Counted from the first letter of the stretch, positions 7,039 through 14,901 are shown. The stretch: 26,385 nucleotides of DNA from HGM04593 sp964470845 (GCA_964470845.1 CAYYEL010000024.1:1-26385); one strand, 5' to 3'. The notes: generated from the sequence alone by a model not told the origin. Numbers and translations: made by a program.

Positions 7039-8613
7039 ATGAATATACAAGAAGAGATTGGACGAAGAAGAACCTTTGCGATTATATCGCACCCTGACGC
7101 CGGTAAGACTACGTTAACCGAGAAACTGTTGCTCTTTGGTGGACAGATTCAGGTAGCCGGTGCTGTAAAATCGAACAAGATAAAGAAAACAGCAACATCC
7201 GACTGGATGGAGATTGAGAAACAGCGTGGAATTTCGGTAACAACGTCGGTGATGGAGTTTGACTACGAGGGCTACAAGATAAACATCCTCGATACTCCCG
7301 GACACCAAGATTTTGCCGAGGATACTTTTCGTACACTGACAGCCGTTGACAGTGTAATAATTGTTGTCGATAGTGCAAAAGGTGTCGAGACACAGACACG
7401 CAAGTTGATGGCAGTGTGCCGTATGCGCAACACACCCGTGATTGTGTTTGTAAATAAGATGGATCGTGAGGGACGCGACCCCTTTGAATTGCTCGACGAG
7501 CTCGAAAGCGAGCTTCAGATAGCAGTGCGTCCTCTTAGCTGGCCCATTGAGCAGGGAGCACGCTTTAGGGGAGTGTATAATATATACGAGCAAAAACTCG
7601 ACCTTTTCACACCCAATAAACAACGTGTTACCGAAAAGATTGAGATTGATGTAAACAGCTCGCAACTCGATGAGAGCATCGGCGAGGAGCAGGCAATGAA
7701 TCTGCGTGCCGATCTTGAGCTTGTCGATGGCGTCTATCCCGAGTTTGATGTCAACGAGTATCTCGACGCTAAGGTGGCCCCGGTGTTTTTTGGTTCTGCG
7801 CTCAATAACTTTGGTGTTCAAGAGTTGCTCAATTGCTTTGTGAAGATTGCTCCGGCGCCCCGTCCTGTACAGGCGGTCGAGCGCGTGGTTAACCCCGAGG
7901 ATGCAAAATTTACAGGCTTTATATTTAAGATAACAGCAAATATCGACCCCAACCACCGTTCGTGTGTAGCATTCTGTAAGATATGTTCGGGTAAATTTGT
8001 GCGCAACGCCCCTTACCGCCACATACGTCTGGGCAAGGATATTCGTTTCTCGTCGCCCACACAATTTATGGCACAGCGCAAGAGTACAATTGACGAGGCC
8101 TATCCGGGTGATATTATCGGCCTTCCCGACACCGGAAACTTTAAGATAGGCGACACACTCACCGAGGGCGAAATGCTACATTTTAAGGGGCTGCCCAGTT
8201 TCTCGCCCGAGATGTTCAAATATATCGAGAATGCCGACCCTATGAAGACCAAGCAGCTTGCAAAAGGTATCGACCAGCTTATGGGCGAGGGCGTGGCACA
8301 GCTCTTTGTCAATCAGCACAATGGACGTAAACTCATCGGTACGGTGGGACAACTACAGTTCGAGGTCATACAATACCGTCTCGAAAATGAGTATAATGCA
8401 AAGTGCCGTTGGGAGCCGGTGAGCCTTTATAAGGCTTGTTGGATTGAGAGCGACGACCCTGCCGAACTTGAGAATTTCAAACGACGCAAATATCAGTATA
8501 TGGCCAAGGATATTGAGGGACGCGACGTCTTTCTTGCCGACAGTAATTATGTGCTCCAAATGGCACAGAACGACTTTAAGAACATACGTTTCCACTTTAC
8601 AAGCGAATTTTAA
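7039..8613 (+). CDS. prfC: peptide chain release factor 3 (RF3)
   Basis: RF3 is a GTPase that recycles RF1/RF2 from the ribosome after peptide release. The 524-aa length is normal for the family. G-domain motifs are intact: P-loop SHPDAGKTT (17-25), switch I RGISVTTS (63-70), DTPGHQDF (85-92) and NKMD (139-142). The long LELVDG-type insertion and C-terminal EF-G-like domains (GQLQFEVIQYRL) follow. ATG 7039 gives the standard MNIQEEIGRRRTFAIISHPD beginning. The next gene begins 2 nt after the stop, so prfC heads an operon with tsaC and the CLC channel. Confidence 0.97.
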   Translation: MNIQEEIGRRRTFAIISHPDAGKTTLTEKLLLFGGQIQVAGAVKSNKIKKTATSDWMEIEKQRGISVTTSVMEFDYEGYKINILDTPGHQDFAEDTFRTLTAVDSVIIVVDSAKGVETQTRKLMAVCRMRNTPVIVFVNKMDREGRDPFELLDELESELQIAVRPLSWPIEQGARFRGVYNIYEQKLDLFTPNKQRVTEKIEIDVNSSQLDESIGEEQAMNLRADLELVDGVYPEFDVNEYLDAKVAPVFFGSALNNFGVQELLNCFVKIAPAPRPVQAVERVVNPEDAKFTGFIFKITANIDPNHRSCVAFCKICSGKFVRNAPYRHIRLGKDIRFSSPTQFMAQRKSTIDEAYPGDIIGLPDTGNFKIGDTLTEGEMLHFKGLPSFSPEMFKYIENADPMKTKQLAKGIDQLMGEGVAQLFVNQHNGRKLIGTVGQLQFEVIQYRLENEYNAKCRWEPVSLYKACWIESDDPAELENFKRRKYQYMAKDIEGRDVFLADSNYVLQMAQNDFKNIRFHFTSEF

Positions 8614-8615
8614 CT

Positions 8616-9188
8616 ATGGGAACAATAGCCGACGAAGCAAAAAAATGTGTCGAAGTACTGAGGAAGGGTGGTGTAATACTTTATCCCACCGACACGGTGT
8701 GGGGCATAGGTTGCGACGCCACAAATGTCGAGGCTGTGAAGCGTGTTTATGAGATTAAACGCAGAGCAGATAATAAAGCAATGTTGCTGCTTGTTGATAA
8801 TGCCGACCGGATAGGGCGTTACGTCGCAAAAGTACCGGCTGTGGCTTGGGACTTAATTGAGCTTACCGACAAGCCTCTGACAATAATATATGACGGGGCA
8901 CGTAATCTGGCATCCAATCTTGTTGCCGAGGATGGCAGCATAGGCATACGTGTAACATCGGAACTATTCTCAAAGGAGTTGTGCTATCGCTTCCAGAAGG
9001 CAATAGTCTCGACCTCGGCCAATATAAGCGGCGAGCCCACACCGCGGTTCTTTGCCGAAATAAGCCCCGAGATTATCAATGCAGTCGATTATGTAGTGGG
9101 CTATAAACAGTTGGAGAAGGGTAGCCCAAAATCGTCGAGCATAATTAAACTTACCGAGAATGGAACGGTAACAATAATAAGGCAATAA
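8616..9188 (+). CDS. tsaC: L-threonylcarbamoyladenylate synthase (TsaC/Sua5/YrdC)
   Basis: The enzyme makes threonylcarbamoyl-AMP from threonine, bicarbonate and ATP, the first step toward t6A37 in ANN-decoding tRNAs. The 190-aa protein is a single YrdC domain without the extra Sua5 C-terminal domain, so TsaC-type by length. Visible signatures are LYPTDTVWGIGCDA, the IKRRADNKAMLLLV substrate loop, STSANISGEPTP and the C-terminal GSPKSSSIIKL. It is tightly coupled: 2 nt after prfC, and its stop overlaps the ATG of the next gene by one base. Confidence 0.95.
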   Translation: MGTIADEAKKCVEVLRKGGVILYPTDTVWGIGCDATNVEAVKRVYEIKRRADNKAMLLLVDNADRIGRYVAKVPAVAWDLIELTDKPLTIIYDGARNLASNLVAEDGSIGIRVTSELFSKELCYRFQKAIVSTSANISGEPTPRFFAEISPEIINAVDYVVGYKQLEKGSPKSSSIIKLTENGTVTIIRQ

Positions 9189-10975
9189 TGGACAAGAAGG
9201 CTAATGAAAAGAATGTGCTCGATAGGTTCATCGAGTGGCGCGAGAAACATATTTCGCAGAGGCAGTTTATCCTGTTTCTGAGTTTTGTCGTGGGTGTAAT
9301 ATCTTCGTTGGCCGCATTTGTGTTGAAGCATCTGATTGAGTTTATTCAGCATCTGCTCACCGGAAGCTTCGAGAGCGATTCGTTTAACTGGCTCTACCTT
9401 ATTTATCCGGTTGTCGGTATTTTTATTACGGGGCTTTTTATACGCAACGTAGTGCGCGACGATATAAGCCACGGAGTAACAAAAGTGCTTTACTCAATTT
9501 CGCGTCGTCAAGGGCGGATAAAAGGGCATAATATGTGGTCGTCGCTCATTGCCAGTGGAATTACTATCGGATTCGGTGGTTCGGTGGGTGCCGAGTCGCC
9601 CATTGTCTTTACAGGGTCGGCAATAGGGTCGAACCTTGCGAGCTTCTTTAAGATGGACCAAAAGGTTATGATGCTGCTCATTGGATGCGGTGCGGCCGGA
9701 GCGGTCTCGGGAATATTTAAAGCTCCCATTGCAGGCCTTGTCTTTACGCTTGAGGTGCTGATGCTCGACCTTACAATGTCGTCGCTGTTGCCGTTGCTCA
9801 TTTCGAGTGTAACGGCGGTAACACTGTCCTATCTGCTTTCGGGCACCGATGCAATGTTTCATTTTCAGCTTGACGATGCTTTTAGCGTGTCGCGTGTGCC
9901 CTATGTGATGCTCTTGGGCATTATATGCGGGTTAATATCGCTCTATTTTACTCACGTAACAGCCGGGGTCGAGAGGTTCTTCCGCCGTTTTCAGAATCCT
10001 TATGCGCGTCTGGCCATCGGAGGTTCGGTGCTCAGTATTCTGATATTTCTTTTTCCACCGCTCTATGGCGAGGGCTACGATATGATTAACCATCTGATAA
10101 ACGGGTCGTCGGCCGATGTGATTCTGAATAAATCGCTGTTCTATGGACACGCCAATTTGTTGTTCTTGTATATGGCACTCATTATTCTGTTTAAGGTGTT
10201 TGCCTCTACGGTAACAAATTGTGGCGGAGGTTGTGGTGGTATATTTGCGCCCAGCCTGTTTTTGGGCTGTATTTCGGGGTATCTTTTTGCGGGGCTGTGC
10301 AATATGTTTGGCCTTGGCGAGACGCTTCCCGATAAGAATTTTGCTCTTTTTGGAATGGCAGCGCTTATGTCGGGAGTGTTCCACGCACCGCTTACGGGTA
10401 TTTTCCTGATTGCCGAGCTTACGGGCGGCTACGACCTATTCTTGCCGCTGATGATTGTCTCGGTGTGCTCGTATCTTACAGTGCGTGTCTTCGACGATAA
10501 TAATATCTATGCTATACGTTTGGCACAGAGGGGCGAGCTTATTACTCATCATAAAGACCAAGCTGTACTCACAATCCTAAAGGTCGAGGATGTTATAGAG
10601 AAGAATTTTATGCGTGTCGATCCTGATATGGATCTTGGAGCGCTGACGTCGGTGGTGGCAAAGACCAAACGCAACATCTTCCCCGTGGTTAATGCGGCAG
10701 ACAGGCTCGTTGGCATTGTATTCTTGGATGACATCAGGCATATGATGTTCCGTCAAGAGCTTTATCATCGTTTTACGGTGGCACAGTTGATGCGCAGTGT
10801 TCCTGTGCGTTTGAGCATAGAAGAGCCTATGGAGGCTGTGATGCGTAAGTTTGAAGAGACTAAGGCGTGGAATCTGCCTGTCGAGGATACAAGTGGTAAT
10901 TACATTGGCTTTATTTCAAAATCGGCTATTTTTACCGCTTATCGTAAGACATTGCTCGATTTTACTTCCGATTAA
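9188..10975 (+). CDS. CLC-family chloride channel/transporter with C-terminal CBS pair
   Basis: This 595-aa membrane protein has a CLC core (about 25-450) and two CBS domains (about 470-590; EDVIEKNFMRVDPDMD and AQLMRSVPVRLS). CLC landmarks are present: GVTKVL near the first selectivity loop, GSVGAESP with E136 in the gating-glutamate position of the GREGP motif, and GGGCGGIFAPSLFLG for the third anion-site loop. CLC proteins move chloride, either passively or by proton exchange; the sequence alone does not settle which. CBS pairs usually sense nucleotides. It overlaps tsaC by 1 nt, so it is translationally coupled. The order prfC/tsaC/CLC/fmt resembles other Bacteroidales. Confidence 0.93.
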   Translation: MDKKANEKNVLDRFIEWREKHISQRQFILFLSFVVGVISSLAAFVLKHLIEFIQHLLTGSFESDSFNWLYLIYPVVGIFITGLFIRNVVRDDISHGVTKVLYSISRRQGRIKGHNMWSSLIASGITIGFGGSVGAESPIVFTGSAIGSNLASFFKMDQKVMMLLIGCGAAGAVSGIFKAPIAGLVFTLEVLMLDLTMSSLLPLLISSVTAVTLSYLLSGTDAMFHFQLDDAFSVSRVPYVMLLGIICGLISLYFTHVTAGVERFFRRFQNPYARLAIGGSVLSILIFLFPPLYGEGYDMINHLINGSSADVILNKSLFYGHANLLFLYMALIILFKVFASTVTNCGGGCGGIFAPSLFLGCISGYLFAGLCNMFGLGETLPDKNFALFGMAALMSGVFHAPLTGIFLIAELTGGYDLFLPLMIVSVCSYLTVRVFDDNNIYAIRLAQRGELITHHKDQAVLTILKVEDVIEKNFMRVDPDMDLGALTSVVAKTKRNIFPVVNAADRLVGIVFLDDIRHMMFRQELYHRFTVAQLMRSVPVRLSIEEPMEAVMRKFEETKAWNLPVEDTSGNYIGFISKSAIFTAYRKTLLDFTSD

Positions 10976-11041
10976 AGAAGAGTGCCCGTTGGCTTTTAAA
11001 TGGTCGATACTATTGGCCGGTTAAGATAGAAAGATTGTAAT

Positions 11042-12031
11042 ATGGATAAATTAAGAATAGTATATCTGGGAACACCCGATTTTGCTGTTGAGCCTCTGCG
11101 TAGTCTTGTCGAACGTCAGAAGTCTGACGATGCTTGCGGGTTCGAGGTAGTGGGCGTTGTTACAATGCCCGACAAGATAATAAATAAACGTGGTACACAA
11201 CTGTTGATGAGCCCTGTAAAGGAGTTTGCGGTAGAGAACAATCTGCCACTGTTGCAGCCTGTATCGCTCAAGGACGAGGCATTTCAGACTGCGCTTGCTG
11301 CTTGGAGGGCCGATCTTCAGATTGTAGTGGCTTTTCGTATGTTGCCCGAGAGCGTGTGGAATATGCCACGCTTGGGGACATTTAATCTGCACGCATCGTT
11401 GTTGCCACAATATCGAGGTGCAGCGCCAATCAATTGGGCTATAATAAACGGTGATAAGGAGACAGGGGTAACAACATTTTTCCTAAAGCACGAGATTGAT
11501 ACAGGCGATATTATTATGCAGGATATTGTGCCAATAGAGCCGGCCGACACAGCCGGTACTCTGCACGATAAATTGATGCTTACGGGCGGTTCAACGGTGC
11601 TGCGCACTGTCGAGGCTATTGTGTCTGGAGAGGTCGAGGCGCTTGCGCAAGATAAACTCTACAAAAGTGTCGATGAATTGCGTCCGGCGCCAAAAATATT
11701 CCGCGATACTTGTCGAATCGACTGGAGCAGGAGCGTTCACGCTGTGTATGACTTTGTACGTGGAATGTCGCCCTATCCGGCTGCGTGGACCGATATTCTT
11801 ACAGCCGATGGCCACGCCGCAACATTTAAAATATATGAGGTAAGCATCGAAGAGGCTGCTCACGATAAAGAGTGGGGCAGCCTGCTCACCGACGGTAAAA
11901 AATATGTAAAGATAGCAGTCGAGGGCGGTTATGTGCATCTGTTGTCGGTGCAGTTGCAGGGCAAAAAACGTATGCCGATTGCCGATCTTTTGCGCGGATT
12001 TAATATGCAGGGAGCGCAAATTGCAAGATAA
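11042..12031 (+). CDS. fmt: methionyl-tRNA formyltransferase
   Basis: Fmt transfers a formyl group from 10-formyl-THF to initiator Met-tRNA. The length of 329 aa is normal. The N-terminal GxP start is MDKLRIVYLGTPDFAVEPL. The catalytic N115 and H117 lie in FNLHASLLPQYRG and D153 in HEIDTGDII. The C-terminal OB-fold tRNA-binding domain covers about 215-329. Two extended loops (QKSDDACG and SIEEAAHDKEWG) are common in Bacteroidetes members. It starts 66 nt after the CLC gene, with nothing notable between, so read-through is possible. A good terminator follows at 12133. Confidence 0.96.
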   Translation: MDKLRIVYLGTPDFAVEPLRSLVERQKSDDACGFEVVGVVTMPDKIINKRGTQLLMSPVKEFAVENNLPLLQPVSLKDEAFQTALAAWRADLQIVVAFRMLPESVWNMPRLGTFNLHASLLPQYRGAAPINWAIINGDKETGVTTFFLKHEIDTGDIIMQDIVPIEPADTAGTLHDKLMLTGGSTVLRTVEAIVSGEVEALAQDKLYKSVDELRPAPKIFRDTCRIDWSRSVHAVYDFVRGMSPYPAAWTDILTADGHAATFKIYEVSIEEAAHDKEWGSLLTDGKKYVKIAVEGGYVHLLSVQLQGKKRMPIADLLRGFNMQGAQIAR

Positions 12032-12087
12032 ATTCTGTGCACAATTTTTAAAAACCGTACGCAGTCTCATAAAACAATCGACGATAT

Positions 12088-12124
12088 AAATTAAACAGCT
12101 TCTTAGAAATTTAACAGTTTCTTA
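12088..12124 (+). repeat. dispersed motif, two tandem copies E1 and E2
   Basis: E1 is AAATTAAACAGCTTCTTA (12088-12105) and E2 is AAATTTAACAGTTTCTTA (12107-12124), one base apart. They lie between the fmt stop and its terminator, so they are probably transcribed. Confidence 0.6.
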
Positions 12125-12132
12125 ACGTAATG

Positions 12133-12168
12133 ATGCCGGTATTATTGTTAATATCGGCATTTTTATTT
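12133..12168 (+). terminator. intrinsic terminator after fmt
   Basis: A 12-bp stem (12133-12144 with 12149-12160, one G-U) with a 4-nt loop is followed by TTTTATTT. Confidence 0.88.
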
Positions 12169-12175
12169 AAAATTA

Positions 12176-12207
12176 TTTGGAACAAAAGATTTTATTTCCT
12201 TTCTTTG
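12176..12207 (+). promoter_or_regulatory. promoter of the plus-strand ECF sigma gene
   Basis: TTTG (12176-12179), a 20-nt spacer, then TTTCTTTG (12200-12207), one base off TAnnTTTG. This is the Bacteroidota housekeeping promoter layout. The start site would be near 12214, giving a leader of about 155 nt. Confidence 0.6.
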
Positions 12208-12371
12208 CACCGTTGATGAAAAAATGTCAACAAAATGTAATAACTCGGGTGGGTGGATGATATTCTACCTGTACGCTCGGGATAAAAAGTGAAATAATAA
12301 ATACTTAACAACCTAAAATTATTGCCTATTGATAAACTTCTACTCCTAAATAAACAACACAGAAGAGTATA
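12208..12371 (+). promoter_or_regulatory. long leader of the ECF sigma gene, with possible 22-codon ORF
   Basis: No known riboswitch is recognised. Near its 5' end GTTGA/TCAAC can form a small hairpin. ATG 12224 opens a 22-codon frame (MSTKCNNSGGWMIFYLYARD plus KK, stop ending 12292), overlapped by a 14-codon frame from ATG 12216. Either could be a leader peptide, but short ORFs arise easily by chance. A GC-rich patch (CTCGGGTGGGTGG, 12244-12256, and CGCTCGGG near 12274-12281) stands out from the AT-rich surroundings. Confidence 0.3.
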
Positions 12372-12965
12372 ATGGAGAATTTGAAGACTTTAACCGACGA
12401 TGCGTTGGTTACACTCTATTTAGAAGGCAATAACCGAGCGTTTGATACATTATTACAACGCCATCAGGAAAGGTTATATCAATACATATTTTTTATAGTA
12501 CGTTCGCGCGAGCTTGCCGAGGACTTGTTCCAAGAGACTTTCGTGAAAGCTATTGTAACCCTCAGACAGAAGCGCTATAAGCCCGGTGGTAAGTTTGCCG
12601 CGTGGATTACACGCATTGCACACAATCTTGTAATAGACCAATTTCGTCAAGAGTGTGGCGAGAATACAATCTCGAACGAAGAGAGTGATGTTGACCTGTT
12701 TAACGACACAAAATACTCGGACGAGACAATAGAGACAACGATTGTTAAAGAGCAGATACTCAATGACGTTTCACGTCTTGTAAAAGAACTACCGCGTGAG
12801 CAACTCGAAGTTGTTCATCTGCGTTATTATATGGATTTATCGTTTAAAGAGATTGCCGAGATAACCAATGTAAGCATAAACACGGCGCTTGGGCGTATGC
12901 GCTATGCCTTGTTGAATATACGTCGTATGGCGGCCCAAAAAAATGTGATACTTACTTTGGAATAA
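12372..12965 (+). CDS. ECF-type RNA polymerase sigma factor
   Basis: The 197-aa protein has sigma region 2 (about 20-95: FDTLLQRHQERLYQYIFFIV, DLFQETFVKAIV, FAAWITRIAHNLVIDQFRQE) and region 4 (about 135-185: LPREQLEVVHLRYYMDLSFK, IAEITNVSINTALGRMRYAL). It lacks region 3, as ECF factors do. It directs RNA polymerase to a specific promoter set; the targets are unknown. No anti-sigma gene follows directly. The next gene is a 59-aa protein 107 nt downstream, behind repeated TATCTGTT boxes. The long leader suggests post-transcriptional control. Confidence 0.93.
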   Translation: MENLKTLTDDALVTLYLEGNNRAFDTLLQRHQERLYQYIFFIVRSRELAEDLFQETFVKAIVTLRQKRYKPGGKFAAWITRIAHNLVIDQFRQECGENTISNEESDVDLFNDTKYSDETIETTIVKEQILNDVSRLVKELPREQLEVVHLRYYMDLSFKEIAEITNVSINTALGRMRYALLNIRRMAAQKNVILTLE

Positions 12966-13001
12966 AATATTGTTTAATAAACAGTTTGGATTTCAAAAAA
13001 A

Positions 13002-13068
13002 ATATCTGTTCCCAAATAATATATCTGTTCTTGCTGCGTTATTATAACAGACGACAATAAAACAGATA
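13002..13068 (+). promoter_or_regulatory. repeated TATCTGTT boxes before the 59-aa gene
   Basis: ATATCTGTTC occurs twice (13002-13011 and 13021-13030, 19 bp apart). AACAGATA, its inverted core, lies at 13061-13068, 4 nt before ATG 13073. The second box and the inverted copy could also pair as an 8-bp stem enclosing the near-palindrome GTTATTATAAC. The 19-bp spacing places the two boxes on nearly the same DNA face. This could be an operator or sigma-dependent promoter; the protein that binds is unknown. Confidence 0.4.
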
Positions 13069-13072
13069 GCCT

Positions 13073-13252
13073 ATGGACGATATTTTTACTCAAGATTCAA
13101 CACTTACCGAAGATGTATTGCGACAGGCTGTTCGCAGCGAAGAATTGCCTTCACCCTCGGAAAGCTCGCTTGCTTTTATCCGTAATTTTGCACGCAATTT
13201 TTGTATATGCAATTGCATTGAGGGTAGGGCACAGGAGTTGTTGCTGAACTAA
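13073..13252 (+). CDS. 59-aa hypothetical protein with a CICNC motif
   Basis: The frame opens MDDIFTQDSTLTEDVLRQAV and ends ...RNFCICNCIEGRAQELLLN. The N-terminal half is acidic and polar. The C-terminal half has three cysteines in C-x-C-x-C (residues 44-48). Codon use (GAA/GAG, TCG, CGC) looks coding. There is no membrane segment or signal peptide. It lies 107 nt after the ECF sigma gene and just after the TATCTGTT boxes. It might bind metal or act as a small partner of the sigma factor; that is inference. Not recognised as a named family. Confidence 0.6.
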   Translation: MDDIFTQDSTLTEDVLRQAVRSEELPSPSESSLAFIRNFARNFCICNCIEGRAQELLLN

Positions 13253-13408
13253 ATGAGGCGTTTACTTTGAGCTTTCAGTATTATAATTGACGATATGTCA
13301 TAATTAAAAAAACAATTTCGTTGCTATCGATATTAAGGCTTGGTCGAGTATTGATGTACACTCCTTTTGCCTTAAATATAAACACGTTGTGTTTTGTCGA
13401 TTCTTACG
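13253..13408. other. non-coding stretch between convergent units
   Basis: No ORF is supported. It contains an imperfect palindrome around 13283-13304 (TAATTGAC...GTCATAATTA) and a small perfect hairpin AAACAC-gtt-GTGTTT near 13380-13394. Purpose unknown. Confidence 0.4.
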
Positions 13409-13460
13409 AACCTAATTGAGCAGTGCCAAAATGTAATTTTTGGCACTGCTCAATTAGGTT
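13409..13460. terminator. perfect 23-bp hairpin between convergent units
   Basis: 13409-13431 pairs perfectly with 13438-13460 around a 6-nt loop. Its last base is shared with the stop codon of the minus-strand membrane gene. The arms run from AACC/GGTT to AAAA/TTTT at the loop, so it can fold in transcripts of either strand, and it probably terminates the minus operon and the plus sigma unit. Neither side has a long T run directly after the stem, and the stem is longer than usual. Confidence 0.7.
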
Positions 13461-14176
13461 TAATCTCTTAGGCGCTCTATCTGCTTTAGAATCTCTTCCA
13501 GACGCTTTTTGTTGGCTCTCCGGTGGCGCAATCCGCAGATTATTGATATTGTTATAAGCGACACTGTGAGCAGTGCTATTGTCGGTTTCCATACAAAATT
13601 GCTTGCAATGAGTATTGTCCACGCAACCAACAGAATGTATGGGATTGCCATAATTCTGTTTGTCAGTGAGCGCATCTGTTTGTGTCTGACGATATTCTCG
13701 GTAGCTTCGGTCATACTGAGCGCGGGGAGGCTTTTTACATCGAGACGTTTGTAACATATTTTGTTAAGAAAATATTCCAACGCACCCACTGCAAGAATAA
13801 ACAGGCCGAACCCCCAATATTCTATGCCTCGGTCGAGGTACATTGCAAGGAACACGCAGCCTACTATTGGGGCAGATACAAGGGAGATTGCGAATCGGCC
13901 CTGATACCATTTTTCTACGTGCGAGAGTTTCTCTTTCATTGAGTCGTTTACAATCTCTTCGCTCAGAATGCGCTGCTTTTCGAGTTTAGCGTTAAGTAGC
14001 CCGAATTGCTTTTTAAGATTTTCTAATTCGTCATAGTCTGTGGGTGGCGGTGTTACGCTCTTTTGTTTTGTAGTCTCTTTTTTAAGAGCCATTTGTTTGT
14101 TGAGCTCTGCATCGAATAACTCGAAATGCTCCTTAGGGCTCTCTATCTTGCTGTTGTCTATGGTCTGCTGTATCAT
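13460..14176 (-). CDS. four-helix membrane protein, probable anti-sigma partner
   Basis: This 238-aa protein has a soluble, charged N-terminal half (about 1-93) with a likely coiled coil (YDELENLKKQFGLLNAKLEK). Four membrane segments follow, near 95-113, 117-135, 175-193 and 196-214, with a basic/coiled tail (HRRANKKRLEEILKQIERLR). It starts 12 nt after the stop of an ECF sigma gene and shares its transcript. A membrane protein with a soluble N-terminal domain directly after an ECF gene is the usual anti-sigma arrangement. No named anti-sigma domain (zinc-finger HxxxCxxC or FecR) is visible, so the role rests on context. Confidence 0.75.
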   Translation of the reverse strand: MIQQTIDNSKIESPKEHFELFDAELNKQMALKKETTKQKSVTPPPTDYDELENLKKQFGLLNAKLEKQRILSEEIVNDSMKEKLSHVEKWYQGRFAISLVSAPIVGCVFLAMYLDRGIEYWGFGLFILAVGALEYFLNKICYKRLDVKSLPALSMTEATENIVRHKQMRSLTNRIMAIPYILLVAWTILIASNFVWKPTIALLTVSLITISIICGLRHRRANKKRLEEILKQIERLRD

Positions 14177-14188
14177 AGTATTTGTTTT

Positions 14189-14671
14189 TTACTGGTTAGA
14201 CATTTTTTTTAATTGCTCTTTTATGCGAAATAACCGGGTGGTAACATTGGAAAGGCTTATACCCACTACGTTGGCTATGTCGCGATAGCTCATATTCTCC
14301 AGCCAAAGAAGAATGATTGCTCTATCAAAAACATCGAGTCGGTTAATCCTCTCGTATAGCATTTGAATCTGTCGGCTGTGTTCGTCGTCATCGTTGTACA
14401 GGTCGATGTCGATTAAAAGAGGAACAGTTTGCAACCTGCTTCTCTTTTTTCGTTCCCAATTGCTACAGGTGTTGAGACTTACCCGATATATCCACGTTTT
14501 TGGGTTGCTGTCGCCGCGAAAATTGGGGAATCCTTGCCACAGATTGATTAGAATCTCTTGGAAAAGGTCGTTGACCTCGTCCTTGTCGTTGGAAAAGAAG
14601 TAGCAGACGGTGTAAATTGTCTTGCTGTATTCTTTAACCATTGTCGTAAATTTTGTTTCAATATTTTCCAT
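14189..14671 (-). CDS. ECF-type RNA polymerase sigma factor (second)
   Basis: The 160-aa protein has sigma region 2 (FTTMVKEYSKTIYTVCYFFS, EVNDLFQEILINLWQGF, SNPKTWIYRVSLNTCSNWER) and region 4 (INRLDVFDRAIILLWLENMS, YRDIANVVGISLSNVTTRLF). It is shorter than the plus-strand factor and not closely similar to it, so the two loci are not a local duplication. It heads a two-gene operon with the membrane protein 12 nt downstream. Its leader contains a TATCTTTG box and a relative of the tandem repeat found upstream of the beta-galactosidase gene. Targets are unknown; the nearby FtsX-type permease is one candidate. Confidence 0.93.
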   Translation of the reverse strand: MENIETKFTTMVKEYSKTIYTVCYFFSNDKDEVNDLFQEILINLWQGFPNFRGDSNPKTWIYRVSLNTCSNWERKKRSRLQTVPLLIDIDLYNDDDEHSRQIQMLYERINRLDVFDRAIILLWLENMSYRDIANVVGISLSNVTTRLFRIKEQLKKMSNQ

Positions 14672-14720
14672 CGGTTATTTCTGTTTTGCCTATTTAGACA
14701 CGCAAAAAGAAAAAAACTTT

Positions 14721-14811
14721 CACTAAACGAACGAAAAAATAGTTTGTTTGATTCATTTTTACAGCGAGTGCTGCCTATTTCCGGACTTCTGCTCGGAATT
14801 TTTCAAAGATA
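14721..14811 (-). promoter_or_regulatory. promoter-leader element of the minus ECF operon, related to the 81-bp repeat
   Basis: Read on the minus strand: TATCTTTG (14811-14804, exact TAnnTTTG), a 32-nt spacer, GCACTCGCTGTAAAAAT (14771-14755), then TATTTTTT followed by TCGTTTA. The same parts in the same order make up the tandem units at 21337-21606, including an identical 17-mer. No TTTG is seen at the -33 distance. The leader to ATG 14671 is about 125 nt. The remaining bases to 14901 show nothing further. Confidence 0.55.
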
Positions 14812-14901
14812 GGGCGTTTTTTAAAAACTCCGTTATTTTCTATCGCGCTATTATTGAGTGGGGTAGAATGGTAGGGATGAGGGTTGGCCGAGATATAGAA
14901 T

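Noticed and set aside
7114..8064. 316-aa minus-strand ORF inside prfC
   Set aside because: Antisense shadow created by codon bias; RF3 on the plus strand is complete with all G motifs.
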